Source of the DNA: Cryobacterium sp. Y11
GTDB lineage: Bacteria > Actinomycetota > Actinomycetes > Actinomycetales > Microbacteriaceae
Assembly (NCBI RefSeq): GCF_002929535.1
Contig: NZ_PJJO01000048.1
Coordinates: 16,788 to 80,787, forward strand
Direction: 5' to 3'
DNA length: 64,000 bases
Part shown: one piece after another, positions 26,515 through 35,750 of the stretch
Numbering within the stretch: position 1 is the stretch's first letter
How the letters are laid out: every line of letters starts with the position of its first letter
Position numbers and translations under genes: made by a program
Notes under the pieces: model-generated
What the model saw: the letters and a program-made list of their open reading frames with translations, nothing else
The model's database searches: none
What the model was told of the DNA's origin: nothing

Positions 26515-27230
26515 GCGCCGAGCTGTTGCGCCTCGACGGTGTGTCGCGTCAATACGGACACGGCGAAACCGCCGTCACCGCGCTGGCCGGAATCGATTTG
26601 ACCATCGTGCCGGGCGAGATGGTGGCCGTGATGGGTTCCTCGGGCTCGGGTAAATCGACCCTGCTCACCATCGCGGGCGGCCTGACCACACCGACCTCGG
26701 GTGAGGTCGTCATTGATGGCCAATGGATCAGCGCCATGACCGCCAAGCAGCTCGCGGTTCTGCGCCGCCGCACCCTGGGCTTCGTCTTTCAGGATTTCAA
26801 TCTGATTCCCGCCCTGACCGCCCTCGAAAACGTCACGCTGCCCCTGGAACTGGACAGTTGGCGCAGCCGCGACTCGCGACGCGCCGGTCTCGACGCCCTC
26901 GCCTCCGTCGACCTGGCAAGCCGGGCCGGGAACTACCCTGATGATCTCTCGGGAGGCCAGCAGCAACGCGTCGCGATTGCCCGCGCCATCGTCGGCACGC
27001 GCAAGCTGATCCTGGCCGATGAACCCACCGGCGCCCTGGACAGCCACACCGGCGAAGTCGTGCTGCGGATGCTGCGGCACCGTGTCGACGCCGGTGCCGG
27101 CGCGATTTTGGTCACCCACGATGCCCGGCACGCCGCCTGGGCCGATCGCATCGTCTACCTCGAAGACGGTCGCATCGTGGGCCAAACGTCGACCGGATCA
27201 GCCGAAGAGCTCCTCGAAGCTGGCCGCTAA
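26511..27230 (+). CDS. ABC transporter ATP-binding protein, MacB/LolD type
   Basis: 239 residues: Walker A '[11 protein letters not shown]' near residue 41, Q-loop '[18 protein letters not shown]', signature '[14 protein letters not shown]', Walker B '[12 protein letters not shown]' and H-loop '[20 protein letters not shown]'. The 'LTALENV' and 'GALDSHTGE' features place it with the FtsX-type export ATPases. It partners the large permease that starts in its stop codon (TAATG). Regulated by PadR upstream. Confidence 0.92.
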   Translation: MSAELLRLDGVSRQYGHGETAVTALAGIDLTIVPGEMVAVMGSSGSGKSTLLTIAGGLTTPTSGEVVIDGQWISAMTAKQLAVLRRRTLGFVFQDFNLIPALTALENVTLPLELDSWRSRDSRRAGLDALASVDLASRAGNYPDDLSGGQQQRVAIARAIVGTRKLILADEPTGALDSHTGEVVLRMLRHRVDAGAGAILVTHDARHAAWADRIVYLEDGRIVGQTSTGSAEELLEAGR

Positions 27231-30022
27231 TGCCCGGCCGTATGAGGGGTCGCAGCCGCATCGCGCCGTTTCGTGCCGCCCTGAGATTCGCCCGGCGCGA
27301 TGCGTGGGCCGCGAAGGGGCGCAGCGCACTGATCATTGCCATGGTCGCCATTCCCGTCGCCGGTCTCAGCGGCGTTGCCCTGGTTGGGTTGAGCATGGTG
27401 CCCACCGCCGACGAGACGATAGCCGCCGCGCTCGGCCAGGCCGACGCTCGCATTAATATCGTCAGCAGCCCCGATCCGTCGATGATTCAGAGCCCCTCGC
27501 GGCCCGACTGGTATCAGGTCGACCTGGACTCGTCCGGCGTGCCGGTCAACTCGCAGCCGGATGGTGCCCTGGTCGATCCGGCCACCCTAGTTTCAGCTGA
27601 TTCGACTCTCATCGCCCTGCGTTCGGCCGACGTGACGATAGAAACCGCGACCGGTATCACCGGGATGCCCGCAGTCGAGGGCGAGACCTGGAACGCCGGT
27701 TTCGAACCCAAGTACGTTCTCCTCGACGGGCGCGCGCCCGAGGCCAACGATGAAATCCTGGTCACTGCTGCCGCCCTTGACCGGCTCGGCGTGCGAATCG
27801 GCGACGGGGCAACCTTGCTCGATCCAGAACGCTCAGTCACCGTGGTCGGTGTGCAGGATGCCGCGGAATTTCCCGACTCCCAACCTGTCGTCTTCGGCCG
27901 TCTCGGTGCGTTCACGGGCGACACCGAGCAACGAGTGAGCCAGGACGATTTCTACCTCTTCGGCCACGTTCTGGATTGGCCGGCCGTGCAGCAGCTGAAC
28001 CAGTCGGGGGCCGTCGTTCTGTCGCGGTCGGTGCTGCTGAAGCCTCCGCCAGCTGGCAGCTACCAGCTGCAGACATCCACTGAATTGCAGGGGGTTGCGA
28101 CCACGGTCGTGACGCTGACGGCAGCGGGCGTTGCCTTTGCCGTACTGGAGGTTGTACTGCTGGCCGGCGCAGCCTTCACCGTCGGTGCCCGGCAACAGCA
28201 GCGCATGCTGGCGACCGTCGCGAGCGTCGGCGGCCACCGGCGCACCCTCTTTCATATTGTTACCGCGAGTGGTCTCGTGCTCGGATTCGCCGGAGGTATT
28301 GTCGGTGCCGCGATCGGCGTTCTCGCTGGCTCGCTGTTCATGGCGATCACCGGTGACGGCAGCGCCGTGCAGTACTGGGGCTACCACCTGTCGATCCCCA
28401 TTCTGGTCGGCATCGCCCTCTTCGCGATGGTGATCGGCTGGATCGCCGCGCTGCTACCGGCCTGGAGGGCATCGCGCATGGACGTGCTGGCCGCGCTGCG
28501 CGGAGCACGGCGTGCCCAGACCGTGCGCCACACCGGGCGACGCTGGATCGGACTATCGATCATTGTGGCCGGAGTCGCCATGACAGCGGGCGGCGCGCTC
28601 GCGGGGGCTGCGAGTTTTGCCGCGCCCGGCAAGATCGGTAACAGTTCGCTTTATCAACTGTCCATCATGCTCGTGCTGGCCGGTCCGGTGCTGGCGCAGG
28701 TGGGGGCGCTCCTTGTGGCGCCGCGCATCCTCGCGGTTGTCGCTGCCCTCGTGGCTCGCCTCGGCATGGGGGCTCGGCTGGCCGCCCGTGATTCCGTGCG
28801 CAACCGGTCCCGCTCGTTGCCCGTACTCGCGGCGATCATGACCACGGTATTTCTCGGCACTATGCTGCTGGCCTTCTTCGGTGGCGCCGATGAATCCAAC
28901 AGGGCAACCTACGAACGGTGGAACGCCGAGGGTCAGATCATGGTGGACCTGAACGGCTGGACGGACGAGAATACGCAGGTCATCTATCCGATTGCACCCG
29001 AAGTGACGAGGATGCTCCGTGCGCAGTTCGGCGCGGAGAAAATCAGCGTCCTGTCCGGTGTGCGGCCGGCGTCACCCGGAGTAACGGACACCTCACCCAA
29101 GCCGCTACTCGCATTGCGCCCCGAGGTTCGGTGTGAACTCGTGAGCGGTTCGAACCCGGCCGGCGCCTGCGACGCACCATTCTGGTTGTTCTCGAACGGA
29201 ACTGAACCCCAGATATGGACCGGAACCGTCGACGACCTTGCACTGATTCTTGATAAGAAAGTCTCCGCAGACGCCCAGCGTGCGTTGCGCGCTGGGGGAG
29301 CGGTCTCCCTCTACTCCGAGTATGTGCAGGATGACGGGACTATCCAGATCGAGTGGATGTCGGCATCCACTTCTATCGGCGCAAACCAAGAGGCGACGCC
29401 CCTGTCGACCACGACGATCGATGCTGTGGTGCAGGAGCCGGCGCATCCGATTCATTTCAGTGTCTTCATGCTGGAATCAACCGCGACAGCGCACGGCCTG
29501 GAGCCAGTCACATACCGAGTGCTCGCCTCCCTGTCCGCGCCTATAAAAGACGCAGATTACGGCCAGCTGTGGGGATCCCTGCGCTCTCTCACGGGCGGCA
29601 CCGACCTCCTAGCCCGCTACGAGGCGGGGCCAGGTAGCACGATTGGAACCGCAGGATGGGCGTTGGTGGCTGTCGCTGCACTGGTCGCCTTCGGCGCGGC
29701 AGCTGTCGCGCTGGGACTCGCCCGGGTCGATGGCCGGCGCGATGACGTGACCCTGAGCGCGGTGGGCGCCCATCCGGGCCTGCGCCGCAGCGTCGCGTTC
29801 TGGCAAGCCGTGTTGCTCACCGGCACCGGAGCTGTTCTGGGCGGAATCCTCGGCTTGCTGGGTCCCACGATGCTGGGGCTGGTCGGCCTGCTGCCCTTTG
29901 CACCACCGTGGCCACAGGTAGCCTTGCTCGTTCTTGGGCTTCCCGTGATCATCGCGGTCGGCAGCTGGCTCATGACTCGCCCGGCGTACTTCGACGAACG
30001 CCTGCAACGCACGCTCGCCTAA
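27230..30022 (+). CDS. FtsX-like ABC permease, large
   Basis: 930 residues with two FtsX units: an N-terminal segment (about residues 30-55), a first large extracellular domain, three to four helices around residues 290-410, further helices at about 440-560, a second extracellular domain (about 560-790), and three final helices. This is the usual 'DUF214/FtsX' actinobacterial plan of two FtsX cores in one chain. With the ATPase it should export, or mechanically release, a toxic compound or lipid/antibiotic; PadR control suggests induction by the substrate. The substrate is unknown. Confidence 0.88.
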   Translation: MPGRMRGRSRIAPFRAALRFARRDAWAAKGRSALIIAMVAIPVAGLSGVALVGLSMVPTADETIAAALGQADARINIVSSPDPSMIQSPSRPDWYQVDLDSSGVPVNSQPDGALVDPATLVSADSTLIALRSADVTIETATGITGMPAVEGETWNAGFEPKYVLLDGRAPEANDEILVTAAALDRLGVRIGDGATLLDPERSVTVVGVQDAAEFPDSQPVVFGRLGAFTGDTEQRVSQDDFYLFGHVLDWPAVQQLNQSGAVVLSRSVLLKPPPAGSYQLQTSTELQGVATTVVTLTAAGVAFAVLEVVLLAGAAFTVGARQQQRMLATVASVGGHRRTLFHIVTASGLVLGFAGGIVGAAIGVLAGSLFMAITGDGSAVQYWGYHLSIPILVGIALFAMVIGWIAALLPAWRASRMDVLAALRGARRAQTVRHTGRRWIGLSIIVAGVAMTAGGALAGAASFAAPGKIGNSSLYQLSIMLVLAGPVLAQVGALLVAPRILAVVAALVARLGMGARLAARDSVRNRSRSLPVLAAIMTTVFLGTMLLAFFGGADESNRATYERWNAEGQIMVDLNGWTDENTQVIYPIAPEVTRMLRAQFGAEKISVLSGVRPASPGVTDTSPKPLLALRPEVRCELVSGSNPAGACDAPFWLFSNGTEPQIWTGTVDDLALILDKKVSADAQRALRAGGAVSLYSEYVQDDGTIQIEWMSASTSIGANQEATPLSTTTIDAVVQEPAHPIHFSVFMLESTATAHGLEPVTYRVLASLSAPIKDADYGQLWGSLRSLTGGTDLLARYEAGPGSTIGTAGWALVAVAALVAFGAAAVALGLARVDGRRDDVTLSAVGAHPGLRRSVAFWQAVLLTGTGAVLGGILGLLGPTMLGLVGLLPFAPPWPQVALLVLGLPVIIAVGSWLMTRPAYFDERLQRTLA

Positions 30023-30068
30023 CCGCAGTAAAGGTGGACACTGCGAGCGGGCTGAGTACGCTGGGACC

Positions 30069-30743
30069 ATGGTCGACACAAAGACGTTGAGTGGCCCTGA
30101 AACGGATGCCCCACTCACCTGGTTCATCGGGGGAGCGTTGCTGCTTGCAACGGTGATCGTCGGCGTGGTCCAGCCAGCGATTTCCCAGATCGTCTTCGGG
30201 GGCAGCATCCGAACGGTGTTGTTCAGTGTGGCCCTGCTGTTCTTCGCCTGGGGAATTCACCGTTCGGGCAGCGTCACGGCCCGCCGCCCACTCGGGACCA
30301 CCGCGCTGACGGCGCTCGCCGCCTGGCTGCTTTTGGGATCGGTGTTTGAGGGCGTCATCGCCGAAAGCTTTTCGAACGATCCCGCGCCGGGGGCACTGCA
30401 GGTCTTTAGCTACCTTGACTCGTTCGTGCGATTCGCCTTGGCGTTCGTCGCCGTCATGCAGATCGCTCGCGCTGGCGTCGTGCCGGCGCCGTGGAACTGG
30501 GCGCCGGCGTGGGTCGTGGGGGCAGCATCCGCTTCGTGGCTGGTGATGGCCATCGTGGCCGTTGGTACTTCCCAGGACTACGTCATCTTCACGATGCTCT
30601 TATTAAGTGTGGACGGGCTCGTGCGCGTCGGCGGCACCGTGTTGCTTGGGGTGCTCGCGATTGTGCTCGCGGATCGAGCACGTCGCCCGAAGACTGTCAC
30701 GGCGGCACGGGTTGCCAACCCGTTGCGGGCGGACGCCGAGTAA
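30069..30743 (+). CDS. Membrane protein of unknown function, about 6 TM
   Basis: 224 residues with about six hydrophobic segments, starting 'MVDTKTLSGPETDAPLTWFIGGALL'. It lies 46 bases after the permease and may be transcribed with it. There is no motif I recognise. The short cytoplasmic tail is basic (RARRPKTVTAAR). Start ATG 30069. Confidence 0.72.
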   Translation: MVDTKTLSGPETDAPLTWFIGGALLLATVIVGVVQPAISQIVFGGSIRTVLFSVALLFFAWGIHRSGSVTARRPLGTTALTALAAWLLLGSVFEGVIAESFSNDPAPGALQVFSYLDSFVRFALAFVAVMQIARAGVVPAPWNWAPAWVVGAASASWLVMAIVAVGTSQDYVIFTMLLLSVDGLVRVGGTVLLGVLAIVLADRARRPKTVTAARVANPLRADAE

Positions 30744-30825
30744 TCTCCCATGCCGTTTCATGGATGAGGTGGCTTGGACGCTTGGGCCGTGAGCCAGGCG
30801 GACCGGTCGCGGTGTGATCACTGAC

Positions 30826-31503
30826 CTAGGTGAGCGAGAAGAGAAAAATCGGCGCGACGATCCGGGTGATATCGCTTGACCCCTGATCGGATTGGGCAAT
30901 GACGCCGTAAGGCAATTCCATCCCGACGTCGGCGATGATGCCCGGGAATGACGTTGGCAGGTCGAGCGCCACGGAGCGCTGGCCGAACGCATCGTCAACG
31001 TGCACGCGGTTCGCATCTTGCCCGCTCGCGACAAAATCAAACGAATCTCCGACGCTTGTGCCGTCGACCGAGGCGATGGCGAGGCCGCCGTCTGTGGTGG
31101 CCGCCGTCACCCAAACGCTGAATGCGGGCTTATAGAGGCTTACCGCCCCGGTGGGCATTGCCTCGCTCGAGTACCGGTTTACCACGATGTCGAACCCACC
31201 CCACGACGTCCCCTCCATCTCGGGGTAGTGATTCGAGCCGTCTTGGTGATGCGTGGTCAGGGGCTCGCCGAGTATCTCGATGGCGGCAGCAACGGCTTCG
31301 TCACCGTTCTCGGAATATCGAAGCGCGAGAAGCACGGTGCCGTTCTCATCGACGACGTCGGTCGTCTCCGCTCCAAGACGGATGCTGGTGGGCTCGGCTG
31401 GTGCCGTCGCTTCGGACGAAACCGGGTTGACAGATGGGGGAGTAACGGGCGGCGTGCCCGCGCAGGCAGACAATGAAGCCACCAAAACGATCATGGAGAT
31501 CAC
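30826..31503 (-). CDS. Putative lipoprotein of unknown function
   Basis: 225 residues from GTG 31503, or 222 from ATG 31494. The hydrophobic start 'MIVLVASLSAC' gives lipobox 'LSAC' followed by a Thr/Pro/Ser linker, so the mature part is outside. The globular domain contains 'YSENGDEAVAAAIEILGEPLT' and 'EMEGTSWGGFDIVVNRY', resembling small secreted actinobacterial proteins. Homology unknown. The signal is short, so the true start may be somewhat upstream at a non-standard codon. Confidence 0.6.
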   Translation of the reverse strand: MISMIVLVASLSACAGTPPVTPPSVNPVSSEATAPAEPTSIRLGAETTDVVDENGTVLLALRYSENGDEAVAAAIEILGEPLTTHHQDGSNHYPEMEGTSWGGFDIVVNRYSSEAMPTGAVSLYKPAFSVWVTAATTDGGLAIASVDGTSVGDSFDFVASGQDANRVHVDDAFGQRSVALDLPTSFPGIIADVGMELPYGVIAQSDQGSSDITRIVAPIFLFSLT

Positions 31504-31685
31504 AGCGAGTGGTTTACGGATAGCGTCCCCCCAAAATAGTCAAGGTGAACAAATTCTCCTCACCCACGACTCACGCTATCGTGCTGTGAAGAAATCCATA
31601 TCGTTTGCGCCCCACTCGGGACCGGCGCCAAACGAGGCGACTATCGTCACGATCCACACGGCCAACGGCCGCGCCGGCAACCGGA

Positions 31686-32339
31686 TTACCGTTCGACGTC
31701 GACCCATTCGTGGCCGAGAGACTCCAATTCCGCAGTTCCGGCCGTGACGTGGGCGACGATCGCGGCGAGCCGCGTGGCGTCGTCATCGGCAATCTGCAAC
31801 ACCGCCTCACGCCCATAGTCCGTGCGCAGGACGAGCACCCCACGCTGGCGCAACTCGGCCTCGATGCGGCCGGCATTCGCGTGGGCCAGGGCCAGCGTGA
31901 ACAGTTCACGGCGTTCGCGCTCCACGACTAGTCTCTGGGAATGAGCAGCGTCGATCGCGGTCAGAACGGCCTCCGAGTATGCGCGCACGAGGCCGCCGGC
32001 CCCGAGAAGCGTGCCACCGAAATAGCGGGTGACGACGGCCACGCAGTCGACGAAGCCGCGCCCGGACAGCGCCTCGAGCATGGGTCGACCCGCAGTTCCC
32101 GACGGTTCACCATCGTCATTGGTACGCCGCACCTGATCGGGAGTTCCGGTCGGTCCGAGTACGAATGCCGAGCAGTGGTGGCGAGCGCTGAAGTGCTCCT
32201 TACGGGCATCGTCAATCGCAGCCCGCGCAGCATTCTCTGTCTCGGTTCTAACTAGGCGGCAGAGAAATTTGGATCGTTTTACTTCGATCTCGGCGTCAAC
32301 GCGGCTGCCGACGCCGCCGTACAAGGTGAGATCGGCCAT
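31686..32339 (-). CDS. IMPACT/YigZ family protein
   Basis: 217 residues. The N-terminal UPF0029/Impact domain shows 'EIEVKRSKFLCRLVRTET', 'HHCSAFVLG', 'RTNDDGEPSGTAGRPML' and 'VAVVTRYFGGTLLGAGGLVRAYSEAV' (as VVTRYFGGTLLGAGGLVRAY), the family signature; a C-terminal DUF1949-like domain follows. Bacterial members are associated with translation or RNA-related roles but have no settled reaction. ATG 32339 starts the family domain; the open frame continues upstream without similarity. It is the last ordinary chromosomal gene before the cassette-like region. Confidence 0.9.
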   Translation of the reverse strand: MADLTLYGGVGSRVDAEIEVKRSKFLCRLVRTETENAARAAIDDARKEHFSARHHCSAFVLGPTGTPDQVRRTNDDGEPSGTAGRPMLEALSGRGFVDCVAVVTRYFGGTLLGAGGLVRAYSEAVLTAIDAAHSQRLVVERERRELFTLALAHANAGRIEAELRQRGVLVLRTDYGREAVLQIADDDATRLAAIVAHVTAGTAELESLGHEWVDVER

Positions 32340-32561
32340 ACGTCTAGTCTCGCGCATCCGTCCGCAGGCACCTGCGCTAACGCTGGGCTGGGCAGGGGAG
32401 TGGGGTGGAGTTCCTATCTCCGCTCGCGAGGACGTTGGCGCATCGGTGGTCGCTTTCGCTGACGCGCCCGAGCACCCAATTCCACCGTCGGCAGCATACT
32501 TATGGCCATCATTCTGTGTACCATTTATCCCCCCTTCACCGGGCATTTTCTCGGGCGGGTG
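32340..32561. other. Non-coding junction at the left edge of the cassette region
   Basis: About 220 bases between the IMPACT gene and the first repeat site. It must hold the IMPACT promoter; beyond that I see no coherent frame. This is where an attI-like primary site, or a chromosome/array junction, would be expected. Confidence 0.4.
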
Positions 32562-32652
32562 TTATGGGAATCGAGCGTTCCCGGAACTATGTGGAACGTC
32601 TTCGATGCTCCGTCAGTGTTCGGGTGTCTCGGTGGTTGTCCGGCTTGCGGGC
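32562..32652 (+). repeat. Cassette-boundary site 1 (composite, degenerate left half)
   Basis: A left half with 'GAGCGTTCCC' near 32573 and a clear right half ending 'GTCCGGCTTGCGGGCT' at 32625-32652. First member of the repeat family from the left. Same orientation as all others. Confidence 0.6.
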
Positions 32653-32719
32653 TGCAGGGCTACGCGAAAAGCTCCGCTGTTCTTGCTGGATGAAAGCAGT
32701 CCGGTGGGTGTATCCGAAT

Positions 32720-33394
32720 TTATCGTCTTCCGTGTGCGGCAAGGAAAAACCGAACGCCTTCGGCGACGTGACTGTGGAGCTGGGCTGTGTTCGGTATAGC
32801 TGCATCACCGAGCAGCATGGCCTCGTTGAGCGGCGCGGACATTATCAGCCAGTTGAACTGTGATGCGGTGACGGACGGGTCGTCAATCTCGAGCAGGCCG
32901 CGATCGGCCAGGCGCTCGAAAACCATTGCGAGTGCTGACGTTGCCCGCTGTGGCCCGCTCTCGTAGAGTGCCGTTGCTAGTGCGGGAAACCTGCCGACCT
33001 CGCCGATGACGAGCCGCCGAAGCTGCAGCAGCCGCGGGGTCATGACGATGGCAAGCTGCCGTTCGGCGTAGCTCTGGAGATAGTTCGCTAGTTCCGTCTC
33101 ATCTGCAGGATCGGGGACCTCGTTGTGCACGCGGTCACCCGCCTCGTTTGTCATGGTCGTCACTAGCTCGACGAATAGCGCCTCTTTGCTGCCGAAGTGT
33201 TTATAGACAGTCTGTTTCGACACCCCGGACTGAGCGGCCAATTCGTCCATGTTTGTACCGAGGTAGCCACCCTTGAGGAATGCATCCTCCGCTGCGCCAA
33301 GGATCGCTTGACGCTTAAGCGCCGATCGTTGGCCACCCTCGGGCGCACCCGACGCAAGGTTCCGTGCGGTGGCCTGTGCCATGGACAATCCCAT
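32720..33394 (-). CDS. TetR-family transcriptional regulator
   Basis: 224 residues. The N-terminal helix-turn-helix 'ILGAAEDAFLKGGYLGTNMDELA' with 'AQSGVSKQTVYKHFGSKEALF' lies at about residues 30-75; the rest resembles the AefR-like TetR_C domain ('LRRLVIGEVGRFPALATALYESG'). Start 33394 or the internal ATG 33382. It is divergent from a small DUF1905 gene, and the region between has two direct operator-like repeats, so it probably represses itself and the DUF1905/hydrolase genes. Confidence 0.9.
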   Translation of the reverse strand: MGLSMAQATARNLASGAPEGGQRSALKRQAILGAAEDAFLKGGYLGTNMDELAAQSGVSKQTVYKHFGSKEALFVELVTTMTNEAGDRVHNEVPDPADETELANYLQSYAERQLAIVMTPRLLQLRRLVIGEVGRFPALATALYESGPQRATSALAMVFERLADRGLLEIDDPSVTASQFNWLIMSAPLNEAMLLGDAAIPNTAQLHSHVAEGVRFFLAAHGRR

Positions 33395-33423
33395 TCAGGG
33401 TCGGGTATTGCTTGATTTCGCGT

Positions 33424-33468
33424 ACTGCACAGTCTAGTCTTTGCCTATAGTACTGAACGGTCTAGTCT
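33424..33468. promoter_or_regulatory. Direct-repeat operator for the TetR regulator
   Basis: Two 17-bp copies, ACTGCACAGTCTAGTCT and ACTGAACGGTCTAGTCT (15 of 17 identical), exactly 28 bases apart in the divergent promoter region. GACCGTTCAGT on the other strand resembles operators of TetR proteins that sense toxic compounds. Confidence 0.6.
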
Positions 33469-33497
33469 GATCAGCGGTTTAGGGAGTATTGACTATC

Positions 33498-33794
33498 GTG
33501 ATTGCTTCAGAAGATTCCTCCCGGCACATCGACGCTGTGTTCAGCGCTGTGATTCGCAGGAATATCGGTCCTAGCGGCTGGACCATCGTGGTCATGCTGG
33601 ACTCAGGCGAGTTCTTCGGTACCCGGAAGCCGGTCAAGGTAGCCGGCACCATGGACGGTCATGCCTTTCACGCGACACTGCTGCCTGTGGGAGCTGGCAC
33701 GCACATGGTGCCGATCAAAGCTGAGCTGCGAAAAGTCGTCGGCAAAGACGAGGGTGATCAGGTGATCGTGCACCTACGACAGCGACTGAGCTGA
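33498..33794 (+). CDS. DUF1905 family protein
   Basis: 98 residues (101 if TTG 33489 is used). It matches the DUF1905 beta-barrel: 'FSAVIRRNIGPSGWTIVVML', 'GTRKPVKVAGTMDGHAF', 'LPVGAGTHMVPIKAELRKVVGKDEGD', 'VIVHLRQRL'. The AGGGAG ribosome site at 33481 fits GTG 33498 better than TTG 33489. Function unknown; members are often next to YdeI-like proteins. It precedes an alpha/beta hydrolase and is probably in the TetR regulon. Confidence 0.8.
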   Translation: MIASEDSSRHIDAVFSAVIRRNIGPSGWTIVVMLDSGEFFGTRKPVKVAGTMDGHAFHATLLPVGAGTHMVPIKAELRKVVGKDEGDQVIVHLRQRLS

Positions 33795-33836
33795 CAATGA
33801 CAACCGATAGGGCACACACAGACAAGGAACATTCGC

Positions 33837-34625
33837 ATGAGTGAATTCGTAACAACATCCGAGGGCGATCGGGTCGCCTTCGACCGACGGGGATCCGGTC
33901 CCGCGCTGATCTTTATTGCCGGAGCCGGACCCTTCCGGGCCATCGACCCGTCAACAACGACGACCGAGGAGTTGGCGGCACAGTTAGGCATCAGGACGAT
34001 CGTCTATGACCGCTTGGGTCGCGGCGAAAGCATGGTTGACGGGCGGATCGACCTCGAGCGGGAACTTGCTGCTGTTGTGGCGCTTCTCGAAATCGCTGGC
34101 GGAAGTGCTGTATTGTGTGGGCACTCCTCCGGCTGCTCGATCGCTTTGGCGGCTGCCGTATCAGGCCTGCCGGTCGACGGACTTGTCCTCTGGGAGGCAC
34201 CGCTTGGGCCACAGGACGGCGAGGCGCGGGAGTGGGCCGACGAAGTGGACCGACGAATCTCCGCAGGTGACCTTGAGGGTGCCTTGATCCACTACATGAA
34301 AGACATGCCGCCGGAGTTCCTCGCCGGTGTGCGCACCTCTCCGATGTGGCCGGGCCTGGTTGCCCAAGTTGGTAGCCTCCGCCCCGACGGGGAATCGCTC
34401 GCGTGGGCCGAGTCTGCGCCGCTCCCAGAATTGTTTGCCAGCATCAGGGTTCCCGTTGAGGTGCTGATTGGTGAGGAGACTTTCCCGGTGATGATCACGG
34501 CGGCCGACGCGATCGTCGCGGCGATACCCGGTGCGACACAGAAGCGGATGGCAGGCGCCAACCACTCGTGGGAGCCCGGGCCGATGGCCGTCGAACTTGC
34601 CGCGTTCGTCACATCGTCGAAATGA
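33837..34625 (+). CDS. Alpha/beta hydrolase
   Basis: 262 residues. The nucleophile elbow is 'GHSSGCS' (Ser about residue 97) and the likely catalytic His is in 'GANHSWEPG' near residue 246. The N-terminal 'DRRGSGPALIFIAGAGPFRAID' supplies the oxyanion-hole loop. Fold as in small esterases and haloperoxidase-like hydrolases; substrate unknown. It follows DUF1905 by 42 bases, with a likely shared promoter. Confidence 0.85.
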   Translation: MSEFVTTSEGDRVAFDRRGSGPALIFIAGAGPFRAIDPSTTTTEELAAQLGIRTIVYDRLGRGESMVDGRIDLERELAAVVALLEIAGGSAVLCGHSSGCSIALAAAVSGLPVDGLVLWEAPLGPQDGEAREWADEVDRRISAGDLEGALIHYMKDMPPEFLAGVRTSPMWPGLVAQVGSLRPDGESLAWAESAPLPELFASIRVPVEVLIGEETFPVMITAADAIVAAIPGATQKRMAGANHSWEPGPMAVELAAFVTSSK

Positions 34626-34671
34626 CATCCATGCACGTTGAGATAAGCCACCGTATCGAAGGAGAGGTCCA

Positions 34672-35000
34672 TTGATATTTCCTGCTGACGCTTTACAACA
34701 ATGCCAACACGATAGCAGCCATCGAAGGTCCTGATCGGGAGGAGTTCCGAAAGGTTCACGACGACACCCAGAAAGAGCTCACGGCCGAGGGAGCGCTCAT
34801 CGACAACAGCGAGTTGAGCGTGGTCGAGGCAACGGTCGTCCGCACACACGAAGGAGCGACGACCCGCACCGATGGCCCATTCACGGAAGGCCAGGACTTT
34901 GTCGGTGGCTACTACCTGATCGAGTGCGGTCATCTTGAGCGAGCCGCCGAACTCGCCGGTCGATTCGTCGAGGCGAGGTTCGCACCGATAAAGTGCGCGC
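34672..35000 (+). pseudogene. YCII/DGPF-domain protein with broken start and lost C-terminus
   Basis: A frame reading 'YFLLTLYNNANTIAAIEG', 'EGALIDNSELSVVEATVV', 'TRTDGPFTEGQDFVGGYYLIE' and 'AARFAPIK'-like matches the DGPF/YCII family of about 120 residues. The expected ATG-AAA before TATTTC is replaced by TTGA, which puts a TGA directly in frame, so no normal start exists. After about 34992 the similarity stops and the frame runs on through unrelated sequence and a repeat site. I read it as a frameshifted, truncated gene. Confidence 0.65.
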
Positions 35001-35042
35001 CCCCGTGCATGGCTGATCGAAAACCACTTCGTCCTCAGCACC

Positions 35043-35070
35043 GCCCGCTCAGGGTTCGGCTTATGGGACG
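35043..35070 (+). repeat. Cassette-boundary site 2
   Basis: 28 bp starting GCCCGCTCAGGGTTCGG and ending CTTATGGGACG, following the broken DGPF gene. Centre GTTC as in the other copies. Confidence 0.6.
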
Positions 35071-35156
35071 ATGCGGTGGCAGGGTCAGGTCGTTCAGCTG
35101 GGAAGGCCAGGCAGCGTTGAGCCCTCAGTACCCGCGGGGTCCACGGGACGAACACC

Positions 35157-35600
35157 TTAGGGAAGCGTTATCTCCCGAAGCTGCTGGCCTACTGCCTTCC
35201 AGCCGCCCAGTTGCTGCTGAGTGATAGGACGTTCCGGGCTCGTAGCCCAGTCTTCGACGTCCCTTCCGCCGATAGATTTCGCCAAATACCTTATGACGCC
35301 CTTCTTCGACTCGGTGGACATCGCAGCACCCGTCTGCTCAGCGCCTGGAACGTCGGCGATTTCCGTGAGGTACGCCTGGGCGAACCAGTCAGCGGCTTCA
35401 GCACGTAAGTACGCGCTCGTCAGTGAGGTGTACCAGCGAGAGATAAATTCTCCGTAGGGTGCTGAATTCGTCATGAAACCGTCGCCGCTGAAGAGGAGTT
35501 CCCGGACTCTTTTAGGGGTTAGCCCTCTCGCTGCAAGGAGGGCGCCGTCGATATCTCCTCGGTCTACGAGTTTACCAAGTTCGTTGCTCATCACACCCAT
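35157..35600 (-). CDS. Hypothetical protein
   Basis: 147 residues (144 from the internal ATG 35591). A predicted soluble helical protein: 'MSNELGKLVDRGDIDGALLAARG' then 'ELLFSGDGFMTNSAPYGEFIS' and 'RWYTSLTSAYLRAEAADWFAQAYL'. No signal and no family recognised. The stop lies just right of a weak repeat-like GGGGTCCACGGGACG (about 35135), fitting a cassette gene in minus orientation. Confidence 0.55.
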   Translation of the reverse strand: MGVMSNELGKLVDRGDIDGALLAARGLTPKRVRELLFSGDGFMTNSAPYGEFISRWYTSLTSAYLRAEAADWFAQAYLTEIADVPGAEQTGAAMSTESKKGVIRYLAKSIGGRDVEDWATSPERPITQQQLGGWKAVGQQLREITLP

Positions 35601-35750
35601 CCGTTACTGATACGGCCACCCGAAGACGTCGGCACGGCGACGGTCCCCCCTTGTCTACCCACGTGAGTTGCTGCGGGCATTTCGAACAGCGGAATTAGTG
35701 GACTCTTCCGCGTTGCCAATGTTGGCTGTTGATAACCATAGTGGACGTCA

